A stretch of 64,000 bases of DNA from an uncultured Lachnospiraceae bacterium. Lineage in GTDB: Bacteria; Bacillota; Clostridia; Lachnospirales; Lachnospiraceae. Position numbers and translations under genes: made by a program. Below the pieces are notes generated by a model that saw only the letters and a program-made list of their open reading frames with translations, did not search any database and was not told where the DNA came from. The stretch lies in contig CAQGLR010000015.1 in assembly GCA_948794795.1 (NCBI GenBank), positions 23,902 to 87,901 of the forward strand, written 5' to 3'. Below are positions 25,797 to 35,143 of the stretch, piece by piece (the stretch's first letter is position 1; every line of letters starts with the position of its first letter).

Positions 25797-27287
25797 ATGA
25801 ACAATCTGCCAAAAATGAAAATTGGTATAGTTGCAGTAAGCAGGGACTGCTTCCCTGAAACTCTTTCTGTAACAAGAAGGCAAAACCTTGTGAAAGCATA
25901 CACAGACAAGTATAATGCGGAGGATATCTATGAATGTCCTGTCTGTATAGTTGAAAGTGAAATCCATATGGTACAGGCTCTCGAAGATATTAAGAAAGCT
26001 GGATGTAATGCTCTCTGTGTATATTTAGGAAACTTTGGGCCTGAAATTTCTGAAACTCTTCTTGCTAAACACTTTGAAGGACCTAAGATGTTTATTGCAG
26101 CAGCAGAAGAAACTTCTAAAGACGGAGGGCTTATACAGGGACGTGGCGACGCATACTGCGGAATGCTTAATGCAAGTTATAATTTAAAGCTCCGCAATGT
26201 ACAAGCTTATATTCCTGAATATCCTGTAGGTACAGCAGAAGAATGTGCAGACATGATACATGAATTTATTCCTGTTGCACGTGCTGTATATGGTTTAACA
26301 CATCTTAAGATTATAAGCTTTGGCCCACGCCCTCTTAACTTCCTTGCATGTAATGCACCAATTAAGCAGCTTTACAATATAGGAGTTGAAATTGAAGAAA
26401 ACTCAGAGCTTGACTTATTTGAAGCATTTAATAAACATGCTGGTGATTCACGTATCCCTGATGTTGTGAAGGATATGGAGGCTGAACTTGGAGCAGGCAA
26501 CAAGAAGCCAGAAATACTTGAAAAACTCGCACAGTATGAACTTACACTTCTTGACTGGATAGAGGAACACAAAGGATACAGGGAGTTTGTTGCTATTGCT
26601 GGCAAATGCTGGCCTGCATTCCAGACACAGTTTGGCTTTGTACCATGTTATGTAAACAGCCGTCTTACTAAGATGGGAATACCTGTTTCATGCGAAGTTG
26701 ATATTTATGGCTGCTTAAGCGAATTTATTGGTACTGTTGTCAGTGAAGATGCTGTTACACTTCTTGATATTAATAACTCTGTACCTGCTGATATATTTGC
26801 AGAAGACATTGAAAATAAATTCAACTATACACAGAAAGATACATTTATGGCTTTCCATTGCGGCAATACAGCTTCAAACAAGCTCTCATCATGTGAAATG
26901 AAATACCAGATGATTATGGCACGTTCACTTCCTATTGAAGTTACAAACGGAACATTAGAAGGTGACATAGTTCCTGGTGATATTACATTCTTCCGCCTGC
27001 AGAGTACAGCTGATGCTAAACTCCGTGGCTATATTGCACAAGGTGAAGTCCTTCCTGTAGCTACACGTTCATTTGGCGCTATTGGTATCTTTGCTATACC
27101 TGAAATGGGACGCTTCTACCGCCATGTACTTATTGAAGGCAATTATCCTCACCATGGCGCTGTTGCTTTTGGACACTTTGGAAAAGCATTATATGAAGTA
27201 TACAAGTACATTGGTGTTGATGTTGAAGAGATAGGCTTTAACCAGCCAAAGGGAATGCTCTACAAAACAGAAAACCCATTTGCATAA
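25797..27287 (+). CDS. L-fucose/L-arabinose isomerase-like sugar isomerase
   Basis: 496 residues, ribosome site AAAGGA. It has the layout of the FucI/AraA-like fold: N-terminal Rossmann-type domain (MKIGIVAVSRDCFPETLSV, ALCVYLGNFGPEISE), central part with candidate metal or substrate ligands (IAGKCWPAFQTQFGFVPCYV, CEVDIYGCLSEFIG, MAFHCGNTASNKL), and a C-terminal GNYPHHGAVAFGHFGKALYE motif with conserved histidines. The following gene is a xylulokinase, so the likely reaction is aldose to ketopentose (xylose to xylulose or a related pair). The exact sugar is inference. A classical XylA is not in the window. Confidence 0.8.
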   Translation: MNNLPKMKIGIVAVSRDCFPETLSVTRRQNLVKAYTDKYNAEDIYECPVCIVESEIHMVQALEDIKKAGCNALCVYLGNFGPEISETLLAKHFEGPKMFIAAAEETSKDGGLIQGRGDAYCGMLNASYNLKLRNVQAYIPEYPVGTAEECADMIHEFIPVARAVYGLTHLKIISFGPRPLNFLACNAPIKQLYNIGVEIEENSELDLFEAFNKHAGDSRIPDVVKDMEAELGAGNKKPEILEKLAQYELTLLDWIEEHKGYREFVAIAGKCWPAFQTQFGFVPCYVNSRLTKMGIPVSCEVDIYGCLSEFIGTVVSEDAVTLLDINNSVPADIFAEDIENKFNYTQKDTFMAFHCGNTASNKLSSCEMKYQMIMARSLPIEVTNGTLEGDIVPGDITFFRLQSTADAKLRGYIAQGEVLPVATRSFGAIGIFAIPEMGRFYRHVLIEGNYPHHGAVAFGHFGKALYEVYKYIGVDVEEIGFNQPKGMLYKTENPFA

Positions 27288-27325
27288 TCTGTTTCCCTGG
27301 CACAATGCAAAGATATGCATTTTAT

Positions 27326-27356
27326 AAGCGGTGGCATTATGCTGCCGCTTATTTTT
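27326..27356 (+). terminator. Intrinsic terminator after the isomerase gene
   Basis: Stem AAGCGGTGGCA / TGCTGCCGCTT with a TTA loop, then ATTTTT, 39 bases after the stop codon. Xylulokinase therefore probably has its own promoter or depends on readthrough. Confidence 0.85.
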
Positions 27357-27387
27357 AACTTTATTAAAAGATTTATGTAACTTTAAA

Positions 27388-27440
27388 TGGTGCCAGTAAA
27401 ATTGGGTGCCTGTGCGCTCAATTTTCTATTCTGGCCACCA
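27388..27440 (+). promoter_or_regulatory. Stable hairpin in the leader of xylulokinase
   Basis: TGGTGCCAG and AAAATTG pair with CAATTTT and CTGGCCACCA, closing a 53-base hairpin with an inner GGTGCC/GCGC tip. It ends 38 bases before the ATG and is not followed by a T tract. Possible cis-regulatory structure; identity unknown. Confidence 0.5.
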
Positions 27441-27478
27441 ATCTATATAAAATATATAAACAAGAAAGGAAATATTAT

Positions 27479-29008
27479 ATGAATTATTTAATTGGCATTG
27501 ACCTTGGAACTTCTTCTACAAAAACAGTGCTGTTTAATGAAAATGGTGATGTAATAGCTACCGCAGGCAAGGATTACCCTCTTTATACACCTAATAATGG
27601 ATGGGCAGAACAAAAACCAGAGGACTGGCGTGACGCTGCACTGGAAACTATAGCCAGTGTTGTAAAAGAATCTGGTGTAAATGCAGATGATATCAAAGGT
27701 CTTGGCATATCTGGCCAGATGCATGGCCTTGTTATGCTTGATGGTGATGGTGAAGTAATACGCCCGTCTATTATATGGTGTGACCAGCGCACTGGAAAAG
27801 AATGTGAAGAAATAACAGAAAAGGTTGGTGCAAAACGCCTTGTTGAAATAACTGCAAACCCTGCAATGACTGGCTTCACTGCTTCTAAAATACTGTGGGT
27901 ACGCAATAATGAACCAGAAAACTACGCAAAATGCAGGCACATCCTTCTTCCAAAAGATTATGTACGTTATATACTTACTGGTGAATTTGCAACAGAAGTT
28001 TCTGACGCTTCAGGCATGCAGCTTCTTGACGTTCCAGCGCGCAAGTGGTCTGATGAAGTCCTTGACAAACTTGGCATTGACAAAAGCCTTCTTGCCAAAG
28101 TATATGAGTCCCCAGAAGTAACAGGAACAATCCTTCCTGAAATTGCAGAAAAAACTGGGCTTTCTACTTCTACAGTTGTAGTTGGAGGAGCTGGTGACAA
28201 CGCTGCTGCTGCTGTTGGTACAGGAGTTGTAGAAGATGGCAAAGCATTTACTACTATAGGTACAAGTGGTGTGGTATATGCACATTCAAGCAATATATCT
28301 ATCGACCCACAGGGACGTGTCCATACTTTCTGCTGTGCAGTTCCAGGAGCATGGCATGTAATGGGTGTAACCCAGGCGGCAGGATACTCACTTTCCTGGT
28401 ATCTTGATAATATGGGAGAAGGTTATAAACATGAAGCTGAAGAAAAAGGCTGTGGTGTATTTGAATTAATTAACCAGGATGTAGAAAAAACACCTATTGG
28501 TGCCAACAGGCTTCTTTATCTTCCATACCTGAACGGCGAACGTACACCTCATCTTGACCCGGACTGCCGCGGCGTATTCTTTGGTCTTTCAAGTATGCAT
28601 ACTAAGGCTGATATTGCACGTGCTGTTATGGAAGGTATAAGTTATTCACTCAAAGACTGCAGGGATATACTTGAAGAAATGGGTGTAAAAGCTGATGATA
28701 TGATGGCATGTGGAGGAGGTGCTAAAAATGCTGTACAACGCCAGATGATGGCCGATATGTTTGGATGTGATGTAAATACTGTTACTGCAACGGAAGGTCC
28801 AGCACTTGGTGTTGCAATTCTTGCAGGTGTTGGTGCAGGTATATATCCAAGTGTAGAAGAAGCTTGCCGCAAAATGATACACAAAGACCCAGCAAAAGAA
28901 TGTAAACCTGATATGGCAAATAATGCACAATACAACAAGTTCCATAAGATATACAAAAACCTTTATGGATGCCTGAAAGAACAGTATAAAGAAATAGCAA
29001 AATTATAA
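27479..29008 (+). CDS. xylB: Xylulokinase
   Basis: 509 residues, a full-length FGGY-family kinase. The N-terminal phosphate loop is LIGIDLGTSSTKTVLFNENG; the xylulokinase sequence GISGQMHGLVMLD and DQRTGKECEE follow. The second domain shows GGAGDNAAAAVGTG, TIGTSGVVYA and the C-terminal ACGGGAKNAVQRQMMADMFG motif that binds ATP. It phosphorylates D-xylulose to xylulose-5-phosphate for the pentose phosphate or phosphoketolase route in the cytoplasm. It lies 191 bp after the isomerase and fits the pentose-use theme of the GH43/importer region. Confidence 0.93.
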   Translation: MNYLIGIDLGTSSTKTVLFNENGDVIATAGKDYPLYTPNNGWAEQKPEDWRDAALETIASVVKESGVNADDIKGLGISGQMHGLVMLDGDGEVIRPSIIWCDQRTGKECEEITEKVGAKRLVEITANPAMTGFTASKILWVRNNEPENYAKCRHILLPKDYVRYILTGEFATEVSDASGMQLLDVPARKWSDEVLDKLGIDKSLLAKVYESPEVTGTILPEIAEKTGLSTSTVVVGGAGDNAAAAVGTGVVEDGKAFTTIGTSGVVYAHSSNISIDPQGRVHTFCCAVPGAWHVMGVTQAAGYSLSWYLDNMGEGYKHEAEEKGCGVFELINQDVEKTPIGANRLLYLPYLNGERTPHLDPDCRGVFFGLSSMHTKADIARAVMEGISYSLKDCRDILEEMGVKADDMMACGGGAKNAVQRQMMADMFGCDVNTVTATEGPALGVAILAGVGAGIYPSVEEACRKMIHKDPAKECKPDMANNAQYNKFHKIYKNLYGCLKEQYKEIAKL

Positions 29009-29081
29009 TAACCTGGAAGTTCATTTATCCAGCCAGCACTTTTTGCCAGCCGCCACAATAAACAACCTAATGGAGGAAAAA

Positions 29082-30227
29082 ATGGATAATTATGAATTTA
29101 TTGCCCCTTGCCACTTTGGACTTGAAGCAGTATTAAAAAAAGAAATTATAAACCTTGGATACGCAATAACCAAAACCGAAGATGGCAAAGTAACATTTAC
29201 TGGTGATACCAGTGCAATATGCCGTGCAAATATATTTCTGCGTACAACAGAAAGGGTTCTTTTAAAAGCAGGCAGTTTTAAAGCTACAACTTTTGATGAG
29301 CTCTTTGAGGGAACAAAAGCAATTCCATGGGAACAATTTATACCTGAAAATGGAAAGTTCTGGGTTGCAAAGGCCACATCAATTAAAAGTAAACTTTTCA
29401 GTCCGTCAGATATACAGTCCATTATGAAAAAAGCTATAGTAGAACGGCTTAAATCAAAATACAATATAAACTGGTTCCAGGAAGATGGTGCAAGTTTCCC
29501 TATACGTGTTACAATTATGAAAGATGAAGTTACTATAGGGCTTGATACATCAGGTGAATCCCTTCACAAACGTGGATACCGCCTTGCTACAGTCAAAGCC
29601 CCTATTACTGAAACACTTGCTGCTGCACTTATTATGCTTACACCTTGGAATAAAGACCGTATACTTGTAGACCCGTTCTGCGGAAGCGGGACATTTCCTA
29701 TAGAAGCAGCTCTTATAGGGGCAAATATCGCACCAGGGATAAACCGTTCTTTCACAGCAGAAGAATGGCAGCATATTATCCCTAAAAAAGAATGGTACAA
29801 CGCAATAAATGAGGCACAAGATTTGATAATACATGGCCTGGATATGGATATACAAGGATATGATGCCAGCAATGATGCTATAAAAGCTTCTATGGAAAAC
29901 GCAAGGAATGCAGATGTAGACCATCTTATACACTTCCAGAAACGTCCACTTGCACAATTAAGCCATAGAAAAAAATATGGATTTATTATAACTAACCCAC
30001 CATATGGAAGGCGGCTGGATGAGTCAGACGAAATGCCAGGGCTTTATAAGGAAATAGGAGAAGTTTATAGAAACCTTGACAGCTGGTCAATGTACCTGAT
30101 AACCGCATATGAAAATGCTGAAAAATATATAGGAAAAAAAGCTGATAAAAACCGCAAGATTTATAATGGAATGATGAAAACTTATTTCTACCAGTATCTT
30201 GGCGCTAAACCACCAAAGCGCACATAA
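29082..30227 (+). CDS. THUMP-domain RNA methyltransferase (RlmL/YpsC type)
   Basis: 381 residues from the ATG at 29082, which has GGAGG at perfect spacing; an upstream in-frame start at 29043 lacks one. The N-terminal ferredoxin-like plus THUMP region (FIAPCHFGLEAVLKKEIINL, ...KATSIKSKLFSPSDIQSIMK) is followed by the UPF0020/Rossmann methyltransferase with DPFCGSGTFPIEAA (SAM-binding) and TNPPYGRRL (NPPY catalytic motif). The length equals Bacillus YpsC, which lacks the second RlmK half. Predicted m2G methylation of 23S rRNA, by family. Confidence 0.9.
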   Translation: MDNYEFIAPCHFGLEAVLKKEIINLGYAITKTEDGKVTFTGDTSAICRANIFLRTTERVLLKAGSFKATTFDELFEGTKAIPWEQFIPENGKFWVAKATSIKSKLFSPSDIQSIMKKAIVERLKSKYNINWFQEDGASFPIRVTIMKDEVTIGLDTSGESLHKRGYRLATVKAPITETLAAALIMLTPWNKDRILVDPFCGSGTFPIEAALIGANIAPGINRSFTAEEWQHIIPKKEWYNAINEAQDLIIHGLDMDIQGYDASNDAIKASMENARNADVDHLIHFQKRPLAQLSHRKKYGFIITNPPYGRRLDESDEMPGLYKEIGEVYRNLDSWSMYLITAYENAEKYIGKKADKNRKIYNGMMKTYFYQYLGAKPPKRT

Positions 30228-30253
30228 TATATAACACATGCATGGAATACCAA

Positions 30254-30336
30254 GATGTGTCTGGAAATTATTTATAAACTACCAAACTGCACAAAAATTA
30301 TACTACTATGGCAAGCTTTAAATTTCCAGACACATC
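30254..30336. repeat. Hairpin repeat R5 between convergent genes
   Basis: A perfect 16-bp inverted repeat GATGTGTCTGGAAATT / AATTTCCAGACACATC separated by 51 bases. The loop contains ATTATACTACTATGGCAA (to 30314), the variant core shared with R1, R2 and R4, while the stem sequence is unrelated to theirs. It may serve as a terminator here. Confidence 0.75.
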
Positions 30337-30382
30337 CCAGGTACAGAAAATGCCAGCTTATCCCCTGTACCAACATCCAGTT

Positions 30383-30739
30383 TTATAAATCAATATCATC
30401 TGTCATTGAATAAAAGAAATCAACAATTTGCTTTATCGCTTCAACAGTATCCCTCTGGTATATAGTTTCCCTTTCAAGCTCATGGGCTATATTATTTACA
30501 GTAAATGCTGTTTCAAGTATATTATCAAGGATATCACACAGTAATTTATGCGCCTCGTCACGCTCCTCTTCTGTACCTGACTTCATTACAGCAGCATGTT
30601 CTCTCCCTTCACTAAGCAATGTCACAAGACGGTCTGTAATATTTATGGAATCATATGACATCTGTTCCAGGTTATTCATGGTATTTTCCATTCTTTCCAA
30701 AATATGCTCTGTATTTGTTTCATTTTCCCTTAATCCCAT
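30383..30739 (-). CDS. Small acidic coiled-coil protein, unknown function
   Basis: 118 residues, mostly helical, with heptad-like stretches (HILERMENTMNNLEQMSYDS, LLCDILDNILETAFTVNNIA, ETIYQRDTVEAIKQIVDFFY). No signal, membrane segment or catalytic motif. The ATG shares one base with the radA stop (TAATG), so it is translationally coupled. The family is not recognised. Confidence 0.75.
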   Translation of the reverse strand: MGLRENETNTEHILERMENTMNNLEQMSYDSINITDRLVTLLSEGREHAAVMKSGTEEERDEAHKLLCDILDNILETAFTVNNIAHELERETIYQRDTVEAIKQIVDFFYSMTDDIDL

Positions 30740-32121
30740 TATATTACCTCCAGCAATTCATAAATACTGCCAAAACCTGCCAGCTGCATACCATTTAAGG
30801 CACTTTCTTTTATATTGAGCTTCTGGCTGTTCGCCTTTGGCATAATACATCTCTTAAATCCAAGCTTTGCTGCTTCCATAACACGTTGTTCAGCTAAATT
30901 AACTGCCCTTATCTCGCCAGTCAGTCCCACTTCACCAAAACATACTGTTTTACTGTCAAATGCCTGGTTGCGGTAACTGGAAAGTATAGCTGCAACAATC
31001 CCTAAATCAAGTGCAGGCTCACTTATCCTCATACCACCTGCAACATTTATGTAAGCATCATAATCACCCATACGTACGCCAAGCCTTTTTTCAATTACTG
31101 CCATAAGAAGGTTCACCCTGTTATAATCTGTGCCTGCTGTAGCACGCCTTGGCATATTGAAATTCGTCTGGCATACAAGTGCCTGGACCTCTGCAAGTAT
31201 AGGCCTTGTACCCTCCATTGAGCATGTTACTACAGACCCTGGCTCATTCTCAGGCTTGCCCTGGAGCATATATTCAGATGGGTTCAGCACTTCCTTAAGC
31301 CCGTCTGCACACATTTCAAATACACCTATCTCATCTGTCGGGCCAAAACGGTTCTTTACCCCACGCAGAAACCTGTAAGAAGCACCTCCATCCCCTTCAA
31401 AATACAATACAGTATCTACCATATGCTCAAGCATTTTAGGTCCGGCAACAACTCCTTCTTTAGTTACATGACCCACTATAAAAATTGATACAGGCAGGCT
31501 TTTAGCAAGCCTCATAAAGACACTGGTTGCCTCCCTTACCTGGCCTGCACTTCCTGGAGCCTGCCCTGCATCCTCACTGTACATAGTCTGGATTGAATCA
31601 ATTATTGCTATCCCAGGCTTTGTATCTGCAATAGTTTCCGAAACAACTCCTAAATCTGTTTCACACAATACATAAAGGTTACTGCTAAAGCTGCCAAGCC
31701 TCTCCGCCCTCATCTTTATCTGTTTAGGTGACTCTTCACCAGATATATACAATATCTTATGCCCCTGTCCAGACAAAAGCCTGCACATCTGTAACAAAAG
31801 GGTAGATTTGCCAATACCAGGGTCTCCGCCCACCAATATAAGTGAACCAGCAACAATACCTCCGCCAAGAACCCTGTCAAGCTCCCCTATGCCTGTATTA
31901 ATCCTTTCCTCTTCACCTGCCTGTACTTCATTAAGCTTTGCTGGTGTCCTGTGTACACTGCCAGGTATCCTGCCTTTTATGCTTTCTGTTACATTCCCTG
32001 CTGCTGGCGCTTCAGCAAATGAATCCCATTCATGGCATCCTGGACACTGGCCAAGCCATTTTGGTGACTCAAAACCACATTCTTTGCAAAAGAAAACCAA
32101 CTTTTTCTTTGCTTTTGCCAT
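30739..32121 (-). CDS. radA: DNA repair protein RadA
   Basis: 460 residues from MAKAKKK (ATG at 32119-32121); a longer frame upstream runs through the previous gene. N-terminal C4 zinc finger (FFCKECGFESPKWLGQCPGC), Walker A GGDPGIGKSTLLLQM, the RadA-specific KNRFGPTDEIGVFEM motif, and a C-terminal Lon-like domain (GGMRISEPALDLGIVAAILS). RadA is a RecA-like ATPase that promotes branch migration during homologous recombination. The start is one base after the stop of the preceding small gene. Confidence 0.96.
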   Translation of the reverse strand: MAKAKKKLVFFCKECGFESPKWLGQCPGCHEWDSFAEAPAAGNVTESIKGRIPGSVHRTPAKLNEVQAGEEERINTGIGELDRVLGGGIVAGSLILVGGDPGIGKSTLLLQMCRLLSGQGHKILYISGEESPKQIKMRAERLGSFSSNLYVLCETDLGVVSETIADTKPGIAIIDSIQTMYSEDAGQAPGSAGQVREATSVFMRLAKSLPVSIFIVGHVTKEGVVAGPKMLEHMVDTVLYFEGDGGASYRFLRGVKNRFGPTDEIGVFEMCADGLKEVLNPSEYMLQGKPENEPGSVVTCSMEGTRPILAEVQALVCQTNFNMPRRATAGTDYNRVNLLMAVIEKRLGVRMGDYDAYINVAGGMRISEPALDLGIVAAILSSYRNQAFDSKTVCFGEVGLTGEIRAVNLAEQRVMEAAKLGFKRCIMPKANSQKLNIKESALNGMQLAGFGSIYELLEVI

Positions 32122-32122
32122 A

Positions 32123-32536
32123 CTATAATTTAACCACCTTAACTTCTGAAACCTGCCCTGGGTCAAGCTCAAGGCTTAATAAAAGTTTGCCCCCAAGATT
32201 GGTTTTCATCTTGCCAACATTAGTCCCCTGTATATATACCTTGTATTCCTTTTCAGGTTCAAGTTCAAGGGTGACAGAAGCATCCTCATACCCCTCAACA
32301 GAAAACTTAATCTCTGTATCATCCGCCTTCATATGTGTAACAACTGTACCTGGCACAGACTCATATACAAACAGGCCATTCTTCTCAAGCTTTGTAATTT
32401 CCCTGAACGTCTTTACTTTGTATAAATCCCCTTCAAATTCAAAATCAGACAGTTTCTTTTTAGAATCAAGCTCAAAGTTGCCAAAACTTAATGTCCCATC
32501 ATCCTCTTTGCGGATTAATTCTTCTACTACAGCCAT
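32123..32536 (-). CDS. Conserved small protein upstream of radA
   Basis: 137 residues, ribosome site GGAGGAGAAG. Beta-rich, acidic, no signal peptide or membrane segment. The opening MAVVEELIRKEDDGTLSFGN and the closing ELDPGQVSEVKVVKL suggest a compact cytoplasmic beta domain. I recall similar Clostridia proteins carried in databases under the doubtful name endosialidase; no such activity is supported here. Confidence 0.7.
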   Translation of the reverse strand: MAVVEELIRKEDDGTLSFGNFELDSKKKLSDFEFEGDLYKVKTFREITKLEKNGLFVYESVPGTVVTHMKADDTEIKFSVEGYEDASVTLELEPEKEYKVYIQGTNVGKMKTNLGGKLLLSLELDPGQVSEVKVVKL

Positions 32537-32672
32537 TTCTTCTCCTCCTTGTATATTAAAAATAATATAATTTATATTTTTGTGTATTTTTAATAAATTG
32601 ATATATACAGAATATCATAATTTGTTTATTTTTTCTACCATTTCCCGCTGGAAAATATAATCTTTTATACTT

Positions 32673-35117
32673 TTAACAAGTTTCAAACTGTAACTTATCC
32701 CCAACGCAGTCTATAATAACTTTGCATCCTGGTTTTATCTTATTGTCCAGCAGCATGTCAGCCATTTCATCTTCTATCTTTGTCTGTATTGCACGTCTTA
32801 TAGGCCTTGCACCATATGTTTTGTCAAAACCATTCTCTGCTATATATTCTATAGCAGAATCTTTTACTTCTATTGAAATATCCATCTGTTCTTTTACTCT
32901 TTTGTCAAGCCCTGCAACCAGTATTTTAACTATTTCTTTAATATCATCCTTATTAAGGACACGGAACACAAGGACTTCATCAATCCTGTTTATAAATTCA
33001 GGTTTAAATATGCGTTTAACTTCTTCCATTACACTATTTTTCATCTTCTTGTAATCAGCTTCTTCATCCTCATTTATTCCAAATCCCAGATGTTTAGGTG
33101 ACACTATCTGCTGTGCCCCTGCATTGGAAGTCATTATAATAATTGTATTTTTAAAGCTTATCTTCCTGCCATGTGCATCTGTAACATGTCCATCTTCAAG
33201 TATCTGGAGAAGTATATTAAATACATCAGCATGTGCCTTTTCTATTTCATCAAATAATATTACAGAATAAGGATGCCTCCTGACCTTTTCACTAAGCTGT
33301 CCGCCATCATCATACCCTACATATCCTGGAGGTGAACCAATCATTTTTGATACACTGTGTTTCTCCATATATTCAGACATATCAACCCTGATTATCTCAT
33401 TTTCTTTGCCAAAAACTGCTTCTGCAAGTGCTTTTGACAATTCTGTTTTACCAACACCTGTAGGTCCCAGGAATAAAAATGAGCCTATTGGGCGTTTAGG
33501 GTCTTTTAATCCTGCCCTGCCACGCCTTACTGCTTTAGATACTGCCTCTACAGCTTCTTCCTGCCCTACAACACGTCTATGGAGAATCTCTTCAAGCTTC
33601 TTTAAACGTTCAGTTTCCTCCTCCTGGAGTTTCTGGACTGGAATCTTAGTCCAGTCTGCAATTACATCTGCAACGTCATTTTCTGTAACTTTTATAGATA
33701 CATTCTGGCGTTCTGCCTCCATCTGCTTATGAAGTGCCTTTATACGTGCTGCTGTTTCATTCTGCCTGCGCTTTATATCTCCTGCAAGCTGGTAATTCTC
33801 ATTCCTTATTGCATCCTCCTTCTCCTGGTCAAGCATAAGCTGGCTTTCTTCAAGCTGCCGTAGTTCTGGTGAATGTATATATCTTTTAAGCCCTGCACGT
33901 GCCGCTGCCTCATCTATTGCATCTATCGCCTTATCTGGAAGGAACCTGTCATTTACATAACGTTCAGACATTTTCACTGCACTTGTTATTGCATCATCTG
34001 TTATTTCAACACCATGATGCTCTTCATAACGTCCACGCAGCCCTTTTAATATAGCTATTGTCTCACTGCTGTCAGGCTCATGTACATCTACAGGCTGGAA
34101 ACGCCTTTCAAGAGCGGCATCTTTTTCTATATATTTACGGTATTCTTCCCTTGTAGTTGCACCTATAAGCTGCAGTTCACCACGTGCAAGTGATGGTTTA
34201 AGTATATTAGCAGCATCTATCGCACCTTCTGCCCCGCCAGCACCGATTATTGTATGGATTTCATCTATAAAAAGAAGTACATTGCCTGCCTGCATTACTT
34301 CCTTTATTGCACGCTTTATACGTTCTTCAAATTCACCACGGTATTTAGAACCTGCAACCATACCAGATAAATCAAGGGTAAGCACCCTTTTATTTTGTAT
34401 AACTTCTGGTATATTCCCTGCAGCAATATCCTGCGCAAGCCCCTCTACTACAGCAGTCTTACCTACACCAGGTTCACCTACAAGACATGGGTTGTTCTTG
34501 GTACGCCTGCTTAATATCTCCACAAGCCTCCTGATTTCTGCATCCCTGCCAATTACAGGGTCAAGTTTTCCTTCTTTTGCATATTGTGTAAGGTCCCTGC
34601 TGTACTGGTCAAGCACAGGGGTAGCAGATTTGCCACCTCTTTTACTGCGCTGCATAAGGTATTCATTCTTTGCACTTGCAGCATCTTGTCCAGTTGCAGA
34701 CAGTACATCTACATAGATTTTCTGTATATTAACACCTCTTACACTTAAAAGACGTAGTGCCATACTGTCATTTTCCTTTAAAATAGCAATAAGCAGGTGC
34801 TCTGTACCAATAGAAGAAGAACCAAGCCTTTCTGCCTCACTGGCACTTCTGTTTATTACCCCCTCTGCCCTTGGTGTATACCTGGCATCATCTGCCACCA
34901 TAACCTGTTTGCCAGATGACATAAAGTCCTCAATAAGCGCTTTTATCACATCAGGGTTAACACCATTTTCCTGAAGGATATCCGCTGCAACCCCTTTAGT
35001 TTTCAGAAGCCCTAATAAAATATGCTCTGTACCAATATAATTATGGCCTAATAACCTGGCAGTTTTTTTTGCATACTCTAAAGCTTTTTCTGCATTTTTT
35101 GTAAAACGTTTCTGCAT
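32673..35117 (-). CDS. clpC: ATP-dependent Clp protease ATPase subunit ClpC
   Basis: 814 residues. Two N-terminal Clp repeats (FTKNAEKALEYAKKTARLLG...), first AAA domain with GEPGVGKTAVVEG and LLFIDEIHTI, a middle UVR/coiled-coil region (ALHKQMEAERQNVSIKV), second AAA domain with LGPTGVGKTELSKAL and ILFDEIEKAH. It unfolds substrates for ClpP. The start is 26 bp downstream of a surface-protein gene, so it is probably in that operon. No ctsR, mcsA or mcsB gene is adjacent, and no CtsR box was seen. A mcsAB-independent arrangement is common in Lachnospiraceae. Confidence 0.96.
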   Translation of the reverse strand: MQKRFTKNAEKALEYAKKTARLLGHNYIGTEHILLGLLKTKGVAADILQENGVNPDVIKALIEDFMSSGKQVMVADDARYTPRAEGVINRSASEAERLGSSSIGTEHLLIAILKENDSMALRLLSVRGVNIQKIYVDVLSATGQDAASAKNEYLMQRSKRGGKSATPVLDQYSRDLTQYAKEGKLDPVIGRDAEIRRLVEILSRRTKNNPCLVGEPGVGKTAVVEGLAQDIAAGNIPEVIQNKRVLTLDLSGMVAGSKYRGEFEERIKRAIKEVMQAGNVLLFIDEIHTIIGAGGAEGAIDAANILKPSLARGELQLIGATTREEYRKYIEKDAALERRFQPVDVHEPDSSETIAILKGLRGRYEEHHGVEITDDAITSAVKMSERYVNDRFLPDKAIDAIDEAAARAGLKRYIHSPELRQLEESQLMLDQEKEDAIRNENYQLAGDIKRRQNETAARIKALHKQMEAERQNVSIKVTENDVADVIADWTKIPVQKLQEEETERLKKLEEILHRRVVGQEEAVEAVSKAVRRGRAGLKDPKRPIGSFLFLGPTGVGKTELSKALAEAVFGKENEIIRVDMSEYMEKHSVSKMIGSPPGYVGYDDGGQLSEKVRRHPYSVILFDEIEKAHADVFNILLQILEDGHVTDAHGRKISFKNTIIIMTSNAGAQQIVSPKHLGFGINEDEEADYKKMKNSVMEEVKRIFKPEFINRIDEVLVFRVLNKDDIKEIVKILVAGLDKRVKEQMDISIEVKDSAIEYIAENGFDKTYGARPIRRAIQTKIEDEMADMLLDNKIKPGCKVIIDCVGDKLQFETC

Positions 35118-35143
35118 GCCTGTATGTCCTCCATTCCTTTTCT

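Noticed and set aside
35100..35143. Looked for a CtsR operator and promoter before clpC
   Set aside because: Only 26 bp separate the genes and no tandem heptamer is present.
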